A stretch of 64,000 bases of DNA from Cololabis saira. Taxonomy: Eukaryota > Chordata > Actinopteri > Beloniformes > Belonidae. A program made the position numbers and the translations under genes. The stretch covers positions 32,402,160-32,466,159 of the forward strand of contig NC_084599.1 in the NCBI RefSeq assembly GCF_033807715.1. Reading direction: 5' to 3'. Within the stretch, counting starts at the first letter, position 1. The number at the start of each line of letters is the position of its first letter. Shown here in pieces: positions 12,046 through 26,165 of the stretch. Below the pieces are notes generated by a model. It had not been told where the DNA came from, did not search any database, and was given only the letters and a program-made list of their open reading frames with translations.

Positions 12046-14527
12046 AACTTTCAGTCCGACAGCTTTTCTGCCAAAGGTCGGCTGAATCACTGCAGGGACA
12101 CATGGCTAAGGGACTCCGGATGATTTTAATAATGCAATATAATAGCCTGATATATTAATCTATTATTAATGCTGGTTGCTATTAATAACTGATGCCCAGG
12201 AACCATTGTAAAGTTACAACCGTTCCCCGTCTCAGAATAGACTGACGGTTGGCTCTCTGTGATGCATCTGTTGGTACCGGGAAAGTGAAATGTATCTCTG
12301 TGCCCAGGTTCCAGTAAAGTAATTAGCTGTGTGTGCATTATTTACCCTTTTATATATATATTAAAGTTGCATCACCCAACGACAGCTTAAAAGCCTTAAA
12401 ATCCACATCTGTCACTTAGAACTGAAGAAGCATCTTGACTGATAAGTAAAATGTGTTTAAACAACCTAGAAATGCGTTCTCTTGCCTCTGTTCAAGCACA
12501 AGGATTACCTAGACCTTGATGACTGAAAATCTACATCAAAATATCTTATCTGCTGGTGTGCATGGGGGTGCAGAAAAGAGTGTAATTAGAGCCTTATCAG
12601 AATCAGATTCATTGGAGCATCTGTAGATTTTCTCCCAGATGGCAGGCTTTTATTCAGACTCGACGAGACTACTACTCGTGACGAATCGATATCTCAGCCA
12701 TTTAAGTATTATTAGCTCTCTCATGAAACAAAGGAGATCATCTTTGTGTTCGTTACAGGATTTAATATGTAAAAAGCTCAGAGGGTCTTATCCACTTAGC
12801 TGTTGCATACCTAATGAGATCTATGTATTTATTCTGAATTCCACATGACTGATTGCCCTGAAAGGCAGTCATTACTGCCATTTTGAACTCTACGTGTCTT
12901 TGAACTTCACGTTGGGACTCTGATATCTGTTACTATCATCTCCTGCATCTCAAATGTTCAGCCAAAGCCTTAGTTATGACGCACAAGGCTAACGCTTCAA
13001 ATCTTTGTTCATGTGTCATTGCAAGAAAGAGATTGTTGTTCTTTTGTTGTTGTTTTTTTTGTTTTTTCACACACAGGCCTTCGAATCAGAAGCTGTAAGT
13101 TTTGGCATATCATTCATTTGATCACATCCTTTTGAGGTTCTGAAAGAACCTGGAACGATTTTTTTTGGTTCAAGTACTGTGGGATCACCTTACTCAGCAT
13201 TTTCTTTTTTTTATTTCCGTGGAAAACCAAGCTTTCTTTTCACTTTTTCTTGAAACTTTAGTATTCCACTCTACTCCCAACTGTCATCAATACAAACTTT
13301 GAGCTGCAACAACTTCAGTGGAGAATTTGCCTCCTAAAATGCAAACAAACTCTTTTAGCTAAACAGATTTTTGAACAAAATCACAAACTTATTATGTCCC
13401 ACTTTTTCATGTACTTAATACGTTGCCAAACAATGGCAGAGAACTGTCATTCAAAGAGGTGACCTTTTTTGTCTGCGAGGGTCGGAGGAATGCTGTAGCC
13501 CCATTATACTGGAGCGTGGGACTCTGTTGCCTGCAGGGAGGCTAGGATGACCCTCAAGAATGCTATTGTTGTGTTCTCAATTCCCTTTCTAAATGCACCA
13601 GGCTCTATCAGACTGATGGCCCTTTTTTAGCTGAATGCGATATCCACGGGTACTGTGGGCAAGAGAGGGGAGAACTGGTCCATAAAAAGGCCCAAATAAA
13701 AGGCTGTTCTCTCTGCTCCGTCTCCCCTGTCCTGCGCTGGAACGGCAGGAATGTGGCAGGCAGTCCGACTGGCCCTCGGAGCCTTCAGCTTCTAATGAAT
13801 TTTAAAAGGCCTTTTCATTCAAAGCAGGGTGCTAGCAAACAGTGTGTCGCCAGGCCAAGTACTCTGGGGGGGAAAAGAGGAGAGTGGAGTGGATAAGTAG
13901 CACTGCTTGGATGGCAGTAGGGTGGGAGAGAGGACCAGGAGGACTGGCAAAGTCAGTTGGCACCTAGGCAAGCTTGGGTATTGGATGTCCCTCACAGGGG
14001 GAGATAACAGGAGACTCTGCATGAGAATTCCATGTAGAAGCATTCTTGACCCTGCCACGAGGATCTAAAGAGAATAGAGGGAATGTGAGACAAGAGTGGA
14101 AAGAGAGGGAAGAAGGTGAGGAGTAGAAAAATGGGTTAGACATACTTAGTCAAACAAAACACGTTAATGAGCGAGGCTCAGGGGAGCTGGATGTTTTGGA
14201 GTTTAAATCTACTGCAAGAAGGTAAACAATCCTACTAAGACCTGGCATTGCATGGAGGTTCACAAGTTCCCATGCTTTGAGGATACCTCCGGACTGAATA
14301 AAAAAAATTTATTTGGATGTACAGAGTGGGCTTCTGCTGTATCCAAAATAAATGAATGCTTAAGTTAATGACACAAATGGCAAGACTTATCTGGTTTCAT
14401 CGGCATTGTGTCCACTGCTGTTTATCCTTCAGGGCAAAGTTTATCATTTTCCCACTGTTCACCAGCTATCAGGGATTTGTCAAGCATGATTATCATTCAA
14501 ACATCTTTCCACAACCTTAGGATTAGG

Positions 14528-15363
14528 CAGAGGTGGACAGAGTACTCGACCCCAGTACTTGAGTAAGAGTACAAATACTACTGGTCAAAATTTACTCCGT
14601 TACAAGTAAAAGTAGCTCAGTAAAAATATTACTCGAGTAAGAGTAGAAAAGTACTTGCTTTTAAAGGTACTTAAGTATCCAAAAGTAAATGCTTTTAAAT
14701 TTACTTTAAGTAAAAGTAATAGTAAGAGTAAGAGTAAATTTCTTATTTTCCATATCAGTAAATTACTATATTTTTTAATTTTAATTTAATTTTAATTTAA
14801 TTTAATTTTTTTATTTTGTCTGTGCCCTCGTTTTTTACTTGGTCGAACTCAAACATTGAGTTAAGATACGGCCAAGGATTTTGTGAAAGTCCCTGCTCCG
14901 AGTCCGGCTCATTATCAGACTCAGACGACTCAGCGGATTGTCTTTCTTCTCCTGACGCAGGCGTAGCCATTGTTGCAGCTATGTCTTGACTTGTTGCGGC
15001 TCTGTCTTGACAAACGCAGGCTACTTTGGCGGTATCGTTTTGAGGAGGCTTGACGTATTTCCGCTTTACGTACATCCCAGTGGAGAGCGTGCACTGTGAT
15101 AGGTCTCCTCCTTTGACAAAAACAGCTTGTGTCCAATAGGATTTTAGGGAAGAAGAAAAAAGAGCAGACCTGAAAGTAACGAGTACTTTTCAGCCTTCCT
15201 AGAAATTTACTCGAGTAAAAGTAAAAATATTTGTCTTGGAAATGTATTCAAGTAAGAGTAATAAGTACCAAAGAAATCTAATACTCAAGTAAAGTACAAA
15301 TCCTCTGGATATGTACTTAAGTACAGTACTCAAGTAAATTTACTCCGTTACTGTCCACCACTG
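14528..15363. mobile_element. hAT-like element with transposase remnant
   Basis: Ends CAGAGGTGGACAG / CTGTCCACCACTG form inverted repeats. The perfect 8-bp duplication GGATTAGG is at 14520-14527 and 15364-15371. Both subterminal regions are rich in AAGTACTC/GAGTACTT-type repeats, typical of transposase-binding ends. The central part carries a short coding-like segment on the - strand, annotated separately. Confidence 0.92.
14797..15075 (-). pseudogene. N-terminal remnant of a hAT transposase (inferred)
   Basis: A 92-codon frame on the minus strand inside the hAT element. It contains an acidic Ser/Glu-rich stretch followed by NPWPYLNSMFEF. A Pro-Trp-Pro-x-Leu segment shortly after an acidic N-terminus is what I recall from the start of fish hAT transposases, just before the first Cys-rich region. 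The frame then stops and there is no catalytic domain, so the element cannot supply its own transposase. Family assignment is from memory and position, not from alignment. Confidence 0.4.
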
Positions 15364-16989
15364 GGATTAGGGTTAAAAACTAAGAAAAAAGTATGTATGT
15401 GGCTAACCTGACGGGGGGCAAAGGTGGCTTAAGATGAACACCGGAGAATGAAATGTTTGTTACGTTCACTGCCTGCGTTGTCGTTGGAGCACCCCTGCTG
15501 GTTTCCTCTGACAGTAACTCGGCTTTGAGTCCCGGACTGCAGGTAAACCAAAGTGACAGGGTTATGAATTTGAGTTATTTATTTTTTTATATATAGTGTT
15601 ACAGTGTACAAGATATGTGATCTTAGTTTTGACATGCTGTTCTCTGGGGACTCTCCTGTTGTGCATTTAGACAGTGTTGTGGAGGCAAACAAAAATGTGA
15701 GGAGGGTGAAAAGAATTATAAACTGGAGTTTGATGTTGCTATCAAATAAAACCTATTGAAAAAAATCCACTGCAAATTGCCATGTGAGAAGAAAAACAAA
15801 TATGTTAATCTCCTACCTATAAACATTTATCAAAGAGACTTAATTACAATACATCATAAATAACACAAAGGTGGCAGACAGATGCAGGTGTTGTGTCATT
15901 AAGAAGAAGCGTTTCAGGCTTCTGTTGGATGTGGATGTGTTGTAAACACAAAAGCCTGTAGAGATCTTGTGTCTCAACAGGTGCACATGTTTTTATAAAC
16001 ACTCTATGGAGTCTCTGTTCCAATTAATAACTTGAGAATTAGTATGATTTGCTTTCCTTTACAAAGGGGTATTTCCAGAGGTATCATTCCAAATGAAATG
16101 GAGCAACACATTTGGAGAAATTCCCATGCAGGGATTTTGTGTTGCTACAGAGTCGGAATCCTTGTGGGATTGTGGGGATTTTGAGCGAGCTTAAAGGAGC
16201 ATTTGGGAGTTGAAACAACTCTAGGCCTATCATTAGATAAGGAGTGTAAACTTTCATTGGGGATGTCAATTTAAGCAGTTTGGAGTTAAAACACAAATTA
16301 ATGTTAGCCCCGAAGGCAATACACCTACATTAAAATAAGTGGCTATTTAAAAGCCGCTGGTAATACTTAAAATGTCATGCTGCATAAATGATATTGTGGA
16401 CAGGCTATGTACAGCCATACTGGGATATATTTATTTTGTATTTTTGTGAGTGTAATAAGTGTTCCAAGGACTGTTTGTATTGGCATCTTTGGCATGTTGT
16501 TGCTGTCATCTTGTTATAAAATTGACTAAAAGCAGGGAAGTTCCACAGAACTGGATCAATACTTGGATATTCATGAAAAAATAGGCAACATGCCTATTGG
16601 ACATGTCAAGAGAAAATTCAACAAATTCTTGGTATTTTATTGCTAAAACCAAGAATTGCTAAGCACCTGGCTGAAAGGCAGTGTAATTAATGTAGCACAG
16701 CGGAGGTGTACCTGTTTGCCTTGCGCTGGCAGAATTGTGGCTACTCTCTGGTGTTACTATGGATTAGCTGAAATTGAAATTATCACAGAACTGCACAGAA
16801 ACATTCAAGAGGAACGATGCCTTGCTGTTGAGAGATTGGCACAAAATATATGATGGGGTCTTGCCCGAATATGGACAGAACATCTGAAGCATGCTGGCCG
16901 TAGAACAAGTGGTACTTGCTTTTTGCTTTGACGGAATGTTAATGCATGTATAACACTTCATGCTATTGGTCTTGATAATGTAAGTAGTT

Positions 16990-17400
16990 GCAGACAAATC
17001 TGGCTAAACATCTTGCATGGAAACTCAAAGAGCCATTACTCTGGCTATCATACTTCCCAAAATATTATTAGGACGAATTGTCTTGGATAGACTTCAGGAT
17101 TACACAACAAGCCCTGATAATCAGCTTGGTTTTAAAAGTAAACACGGAAGAGATTGATGCATTCAGTGTGGTTTTTTGCTTACGAACTTCACTGGATGTG
17201 GGTATGCATGCACAGCATGAAACCACAGTTGCAATATGATATTCATGTGTTTTCTGACAGAAATATTTGAGGTAAGTTTATTTATTAAACATCTTGAAAC
17301 AAGATTCCTCTTATATGCCACTCGCTTGATGGGATGGGGGGGATATCTTATATCTGAAGTGGTCAGTGAGGTCTGACAAGGTGGAATAATGACATGCTCT
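16990..17400 (+). pseudogene. LINE reverse-transcriptase fossil
   Basis: Translation near 17025-17150 gives a fragment reading RAITLAIILPKILLGRIVLD, then RLQDY and NQLGFKSKHG. This resembles the non-LTR reverse-transcriptase segment usually written YRPISLL...KILE..L..RL...QFGF...HG. An in-frame TGA follows at once. About 230 bp downstream, QGGI can be read after another stop in a GVRQGG-like context. Stops and frameshifts show it is dead. It reads in the same sense as ddah1. Confidence 0.6.
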
Positions 17401-17569
17401 CTTTAGTTTGTACAGTATAAGGATGAACCTTGTAATGTGTTAAGGGGCCTAAGATTGGATGTCTGATTTGGATGGAATAACTAATCATCTGATGCAATGT
17501 GTACCTGTTTACTTGTGATGTTGTCTCATAATGATGACCAAAGGCAAGTACAAGCATTTTTTTTGTCTG

Positions 17570-17715
17570 TGTATGTGTACGTGGAGAGTGACTCGGAGAC
17601 CTGTCCATGGTTTGCACCTACCTTTTGTTCAAAGAGAGCTGGGATAGACTCCAGCAGGTCCCTGTGACTCAGAATAGGAAAATAATGGGTATAGAAAATG
17701 AAAGGATGCATATAT
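17570..17715 (+). repeat. LINE 3' end (GATAGACTCCAGCAGG type)
   Basis: Contains GGGATAGACTCCAGCAGG and CCTGTGACTCAGAATAGG, ending in ATAGAAAATGAAAGGATG. This is an eroded version of the fish LINE 3' end that usually ends in ATGGATGG repeats. It lies downstream of the fossil reverse transcriptase in the same orientation and may belong to it. A second copy is at 46855-46960. Confidence 0.6.
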
Positions 17716-17769
17716 AATGAATGGCTAGATGAATGAGGACAAAGTAATGAACAATGTATGTATTACATG

Positions 17770-18345
17770 AAATTACATTACATTTAGCAGACACTTTTAT
17801 CCAAAGCGACAGCAGAATAATACAATCAAGCCACGGTAACAAAATAAATTACAAAGTAGTAGTGCAGATAATTATTCGTATTTAAATAACTCCAGCTTAG
17901 TGCCACTAAGATGACACAAAGGTGCCCTTTTGAGAAGTTAAAGGAGAAGCAGCGTTCACAACCAAAGGTGTTTTTGGATGAGGTACATTTTCAACACCTT
18001 CTTGAATGTAAATAGAGAGAAAACTCTGCTCTTGTAGCCACTGGTAACTTGTTCCACCATTGAGGAACAACGTGAGAACAGTGTGATCACCTTGTATGAG
18101 AAGAAGGCAAGGCCAGTCACTTTTCTTGTGAGATTGTGGGATGTTCTAGTGGAAATGACAGGTAAAGTTGTTTATCATCTGCATAGCAGTGATACGAGAA
18201 GCCATGTTAATGAATAATCTGGCCCAGAGAGGGGGTTTATATGGCAGACAGAAGGGGCCCAAGTATCGAGCCTTGGGGCACCCCTGTGCAGAGGTGCTGT
18301 ATGAAGATGTTTTCCCCTGCCATGACACTTTAGAAGGGTATACAC
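17770..18345 (-). repeat. Degraded LINE-derived repeat
   Basis: Begins with ACATTTAGCAGACACTTTTA followed by TCCAAAGCGAC, a very common teleost repeat terminus. Near 18240-18290 the minus strand encodes a degenerate version of the GVPQGSxLGP reverse-transcriptase motif (here about QGCPKARYLGP). No intact frame remains. Confidence 0.5.
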
Positions 18346-20220
18346 TGAAATTTTGTTTTATTTAATGATTTTAACTTCCTCAGAAGCTTTAAAATAAAAG
18401 GATTTACTATTGTAAACAGCTTTAGGCTATAAAATCGTCAAGTTTTAGACATTTTAATCAAAGCCTTAAGTTACAGTAGATTAATTACAACTGGGGAATC
18501 ATTAACATACCATATACAAACTCCAGATGAAAAAGGCAAAAAAAGAGTTACATTTCACATTCAAACATTAGCTAAAATTTTAAGCAGTGAAGACAGCCAA
18601 ACCTATACCACACACAAAGAAAGATACCGTCCTGCCATCTCTGTTTAGGGAGCATTGCATTTCACTTGGTGGTCTGGGGAGCCTAAACACAGCTTGGGAC
18701 ATATCACCTCTAATGATGTCAGAGGAAATGCCAGAGTGCTGAGGTAAAAGACCACCATATACAGTCTGGCAGATTCCTGGGAAGATGACCACTGTGATGT
18801 TAAGACCACAATGCCACAATGTGATGAGATTAGGAAGGGACACTGGTGTGTGTGAACCGCTGTCGGTGAAGATAAGACTGACTTCTCATAAACATTAGAT
18901 GAATGAGCTCTTATCTTTTGCTGATGAAATGTGTAGACAATATTCTCATCTCTGCCCTGGAGACCTGGAAACACACACATAGAGGGTATTTGTATGAATA
19001 AGTGTCAGAATACTCACTTGACTGAAGTTGATGATATACAGTATAATGGATCACTAATGGCAGAGGAAACACTTGGCATCAGCGTGCAAACATTTCACTG
19101 TAATCACACACAGTCATCACACGTGACTTCACCGAACATCAAAAAGATTAATTTCCTTTCACCCATCTGGATTATTCCTCATAACCCAAATCTGCTTTCC
19201 AGTTCCTACAAACATTTTTTCAAATGTGACTAAATGAAAAGCAGGAAGGCTTGGCAATTTGAAAAGAAAAAAAAACGAGACGGATTAGCTGTTACTTATA
19301 CTAAATATTCTACACGCTGTCGCTGCCTAAGCTTTTAAGAAACCACTAATGAATTTGTGAACCCAGTTTCTTGGAAGGACGCTATGTTCCTACTGGTTAA
19401 ATGGAGCAGGAAGATGAGCTTGCAGAGAAAATAAAGCATAGAGGTGGAAAGTGAGTCTTTTCTTTCTGGAAAAATGCCAACCTCAACCATTTAAAGTAAT
19501 GGTTTGGCCAGTTTTTTGAGAGCCGCTTATTCAAAATGGGGAATATGGTAAAGAAAATACATTTTTCTGTGGTTGAGACTATTTATTTGGGTGTTTGAAG
19601 TCACTACTAACTTAAGGACTCAGATATAAACAAAACTCTGTGTGTTTGGGATATGGAGTCCTAAAGAATGTTCACTCAGCTGTAAAGATCTGCAGGGAAC
19701 CATGAGATCACAAGCAATGATTACAGTCAATTATTCAACTTCCCATCTCTGTTAGTGCCCAGCTTCACATAAAGGTGCATCTGTTGTACCTCTGACTTGT
19801 GTTAAAGCACAAAGATGTGACATTATTCTTAAGGCACATCCTGTGGAGCAAAGGCAGGGGGTCAAGTTGAATGTTTCACCCTAAGGTCTTGGAGACACCT
19901 ACTATGAGGACATCTGTAAAGACATGGTTGAATAGGGAGCTTTTATACACTCTCTGAAATATGGTGATATAAACCTGACACAGATATTTCACGAACTCAG
20001 GAAATTGTGTGAACTTGTGTAAAAGGATAGAGTCTCCATTAAAGAAGGTAACCCAGCTGTAACAGAATATATTTCTATTCCTCCTCAATACCTAAATTCG
20101 ACTCTGATTTTCTGTACAGTGAAGCTTTTTAATTGCATAACTGCCTGTTTTCTCAGATAAGAGGAAAGAACATCTGTGCTTTCATGCGCCCTGAATTGAG
20201 GCCATTGCTGTGTCATTTGA

Positions 20221-20340
20221 AAGCACATTGCAGTCTACCTGGATGACATAATGGTTTGGCCTTTTGCAAATGAGGAGAAACAGAAGCATTATGTTTGCCC
20301 AAATTCCCAGTTAACAGGCTTAGGTCATAGTAAGATAGGG
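20221..20340 (+). pseudogene. Possible retroelement fragment with YLDD-like box
   Basis: One frame reads HIAVYLDDIMVWPFANEEKQ. A YLDDI box preceded by Val and followed by hydrophobic residues and an acidic/basic segment is the pattern of the LTR-retrotransposon (gypsy class) polymerase active site. An in-frame stop lies just upstream and no other domain is recognisable, so it is at best a short fossil and may be chance. Confidence 0.35.
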
Positions 20341-21656
20341 CGAGTGGAAACACTGATGCTCTCGGTAACATAACTGGCCCTGGAAACTGCTCCCGCAGGA
20401 ACCCCTGAAAACGGGACAGTAAAATCTCACTGGGCGGTCAGACAGGAGGAGAGCAGACCAGCTAGAGTTCAGCCAACAAAAAGACCTGCTCTCCCGTCTG
20501 GCTTTGGGTTCAGCAGAAAGGACGTGGAGGCAAAATGTGGATTTCCCGTAAATTTTCCATCAAGGGATGCATTTCATAACCTATGCTTATGTTATCCGGG
20601 TGGCAGAAATCCCTCCACTTCCTTCCTATAAATGTTAGAAAGATAGATGACCCAGAACAGGAGGACAGGAACAGGTATTTCCAGAGTTTGTGTTGGTTCT
20701 TCATCGTACCAATTTTTCCCAACCACTGGCTTGTAAAAGTTTTAACGTACTTCCTACAAAATGACATAATTTCATGGCTCATTGAAATTATGTCATCCTA
20801 ACCTTTTTTGGAGAGAGACGTTTTCGTTTCATTGCAGTCAGTTTCAGGAACTTCGGACCAGATGGATAAGATTTTGTCATTTTTGTGTATCCAGAAAAGG
20901 CACAATTTGTATATACATTTTTGCATTTAGATATACCATACTTGGCAGTATTCATATAAAACATTGTTTGCACCATTGATAAAGGTGAGAATAAAAGGTG
21001 GAGGAAAAAGTGCATTTATTTTACCTAATGTGAAACTCATCAGTGAAGTAAAGGAGGATGAAATAGGTTTTATTTGGCAAAGGAATCTGCAAAGGTATGA
21101 AAAAGAAATGGTCTTAAACCAAAGACCAAAAATGCTCATCAGCTGATAATACACAGTCTATATATGGGTCATAGGGCTTTGCATGGATAGGATAAGGAGG
21201 GAGACTCAAATGTACAAGTAAAAGATGGGACTGGGTGTACAGTCAGTCCTTCTATAATCTTTGTTAATGTACTGTCATATGAATATGTCAAGTGCAGACA
21301 TTTTCATTGCATCTTGCCTTATCTGCATGCATTCAGCTTTGGAGGAAAAGCTGTATCCAAGGTTATTGGAGCATCGTTTAAGCATCAGACTCTTGATTTT
21401 TTGTATTGTTTATTGTTTCATTTTTCTTAATTGTTTTCTTTCTTTAATACTCTGGTGAAGATCTGCATATTGTAGAGAAAATTACTATATTGTTGACACT
21501 TGTCTGATGAGAACTGAGTGTATCATTGTATTAATGTCTCAATTACAAAAAAAGATGCTTTAGTTCTAAAGCCCTAAACATCCAAGATCAGGAACCACTC
21601 TTTACCCAAAAGACATCACGGAATTGAGCAGTTTTATTATTTCAACTCTGCAATAA

Positions 21657-24007
<2,351 letters not shown>

Positions 24008-24099
24008 TAAAAATAATAGCAATACAAGTTATTAAAATCAAAACTTAAGGAACACATAAGAATGTGTAATAAAACATCACCATAACAACACCATAACAT

Positions 24100-25015
24100 C
24101 ATCCATGTGTTTATGAACAGCAGTTTTAAAGCATCTGGACCCTGGATTGACTATATTTGAACGAGAGGGAGCAGCTGGAGAGCGATACTTGAGATCTGAC
24201 AAGATAAACATTTGCATCTTTAAGGACTGAGTGAATCGGGTTAACGACACGGTACTGAGTCATAGTAGAAGATTACTTAGGTTTTCACTAAAGAAGTTGA
24301 CAGTCAATTGGAAAGAGAGATGCGTTGGTGCCAAGATAATTTTACATCCACAGGGTTTCTTTCAGATTTTTTTGTAATATGGCCATAGTTCTGTCATAAA
24401 ATAAAATTTATCTGCAGCGAGTTTGCGCCTAGCCAATTTTTTTCATTTGCACAAGACAGTTCAATAAACAATTCAATATCTGGGTCACAGAGAACTTAAA
24501 AGAACAATACAGCTGGATACCATCCGCAAACAGTTGGTAAGAGACACCATTATACTCCTGGGTTCACTTTCCTAAGGTAAGAAACATATAGAAAGAACAT
24601 AACTGGGCCCAAAACGGAGCCCTGGGGTACTCCCAGCAAGTCAGAGTGGTCAGACAGGATCTGGTTTGCCGAGACACTAAATCTCCTACCCGATAAGTAG
24701 GAGGTGAACCACTCTAGAACAGGACCTGACATATTCCTACCAGGTCACACAGTCTTGTTAACAAGATGTGATGATCAACAGTATCAAATGCTGAGGACAG
24801 ATCTAACAAAACTAGGACGGTGCACTTCCCACAGAAATCATAATGTCACTAGACCCCTTAAGCATGGCTGTTTCAGTAGAATGATACTTGCGGAAACAAG
24901 ACTGAAAAATATCAAAACCATCGAAGTTCACTAAGGTGGAAAACCAGTTGATCATAGATCACATTCTCTAAGATTTTGGAGAGGAATAGAAGTTTTGAAA
25001 TAGGCCAGACATTTA
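24100..25015 (-). pseudogene. LINE fragment, interrupted by a DNA element
   Basis: On the minus strand the frame at 24550-24732 reads WFTSYLSGRRFSV then LLGVPQGSVLGPVMFFLY, the conserved GVPQGSxLGP reverse-transcriptase motif of L2/CR1-like LINEs. The remainder is eroded. The same text appears to resume at 26166 (GGGGATCTGCTGGG) to about 26300, so the LINE was split by the insertion at 25016-26165. No intact ORF and no endonuclease domain were found. Confidence 0.75.
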
Positions 25016-26165
25016 GGCCCTGTCCCAATTCTCCCCCTCGCCCTCGTTTTCTTCACTACCCCTAAATTTTGTGCGTTCCCGTGAGGGTAGTGATGTCCCA
25101 ATTCCTCTTTTCACCTAGGGGGAGGGGGCATAACGAGGGCTAGGGGCTGAAAATAGCCCCTTCACAGTGAGTGATTTCAGATGCTGACTTCGCGAGCGAG
25201 GGGGTATAAAAATTTCCCAGAATGCTTTTCGTCGTCATTTGCGGACTGAATCCAAAAAAAAAACATGGCGGACATTTTCTTATTTTTGTGTGAATAAAAT
25301 CAATATTTTGAGTTAGTTTCTGCATCAAAATGCGTTTTGATTACATTTATAGCGAGAAATATATATTTTACTTTCATAATATTCACTCAGTGAATGTACA
25401 TAATCCCTTTTTTGTCCGTTGTTCGCGAAGATCGCGCTGGAATAAAGGCTGTTAGGTTACGCCGTAGGCTCTGTGTCGATTTGACTCGCCGAGGGCAAAG
25501 AGGCAGACTCGTCTCAGATTGTGACCGAGGGAGCAAGCATTTTTTTGTGGGAAATAGAGAGAAATAATCCTGTGACTCGTCAGATTTGTTTTGGATGTTT
25601 CTGATATAATAGTTTTCGTAAACCACAAAGCTGTTATCTGGGTAATTTACACACTTCAGAATGAAGTGAAGATAGTGGAGCTGTTTTATGGTTCCACGTT
25701 AAATCGACGCAGAGCCTACGGCGTAGGTTACGCGGCGACGCGCGCCGTACGCCGTAGGCTCTGCATCGATTTACCATAATCAGCTCCGGAGCCGGCAGTC
25801 AGGCAGAAATCCCGAAATCTTCAGAGCAAATTTCTTAACAGGCATTATTTGGATAAACTGAGTCCAGGTTGGGGATCTTAACGGTTACTTTTACGCCTGA
25901 AAGATTATTAAAACCTAATAAAGTGCCATATTAACAGCGCTACAGCTGAAATTAAAACAGCTTTTGGCTCTCAGCTTCCTGATCAGGGTAGGGATGAAAA
26001 CGAGGGGTAGGAGGAGAATTGGGACAGGCACCTGGGGCAAGTGCCCTAGATCTCAAGTGCCCTAAAAACTCCCCCTTCTTTTTTAGGGGGTAGGGAAGAA
26101 AAGAAGGGCGAGTGAAGAAAAGAAGGGCGAGTGGAGAAAAGTAGGGGGAGAATTGAGATTGGGCC
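25016..26165. mobile_element. Harbinger-like element nested in the LINE
   Basis: Starts GGCCCTGTCCCAATTCTCCC and ends GGGGGAGAATTGAGATTGGGCC, imperfect terminal inverted repeats. It is flanked by TTA at 25013-25015 and 26166-26168, the target duplication of PIF/Harbinger elements. A second, better-matching end (GGAGAATTGGGACAGGC) lies internally at about 26010-26026, so the 3' terminus appears duplicated. An internal palindromic MITE-like unit (25674-25795) and a related partial copy (about 25440-25490) are also present. No transposase frame is visible. Confidence 0.75.
25674..25795. repeat. Internal GC-rich palindrome
   Basis: The sequence around GCAGAGCCTACGGCGTAGG is followed by its inverse (GCCGTAGGCTCTGCATCG), giving an imperfect hairpin rich in CpG. 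Both arms are flanked by GAGCTG...TATGGT-like sequence. It is related to the more complete palindromic element at 33836-33977. Confidence 0.75.
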
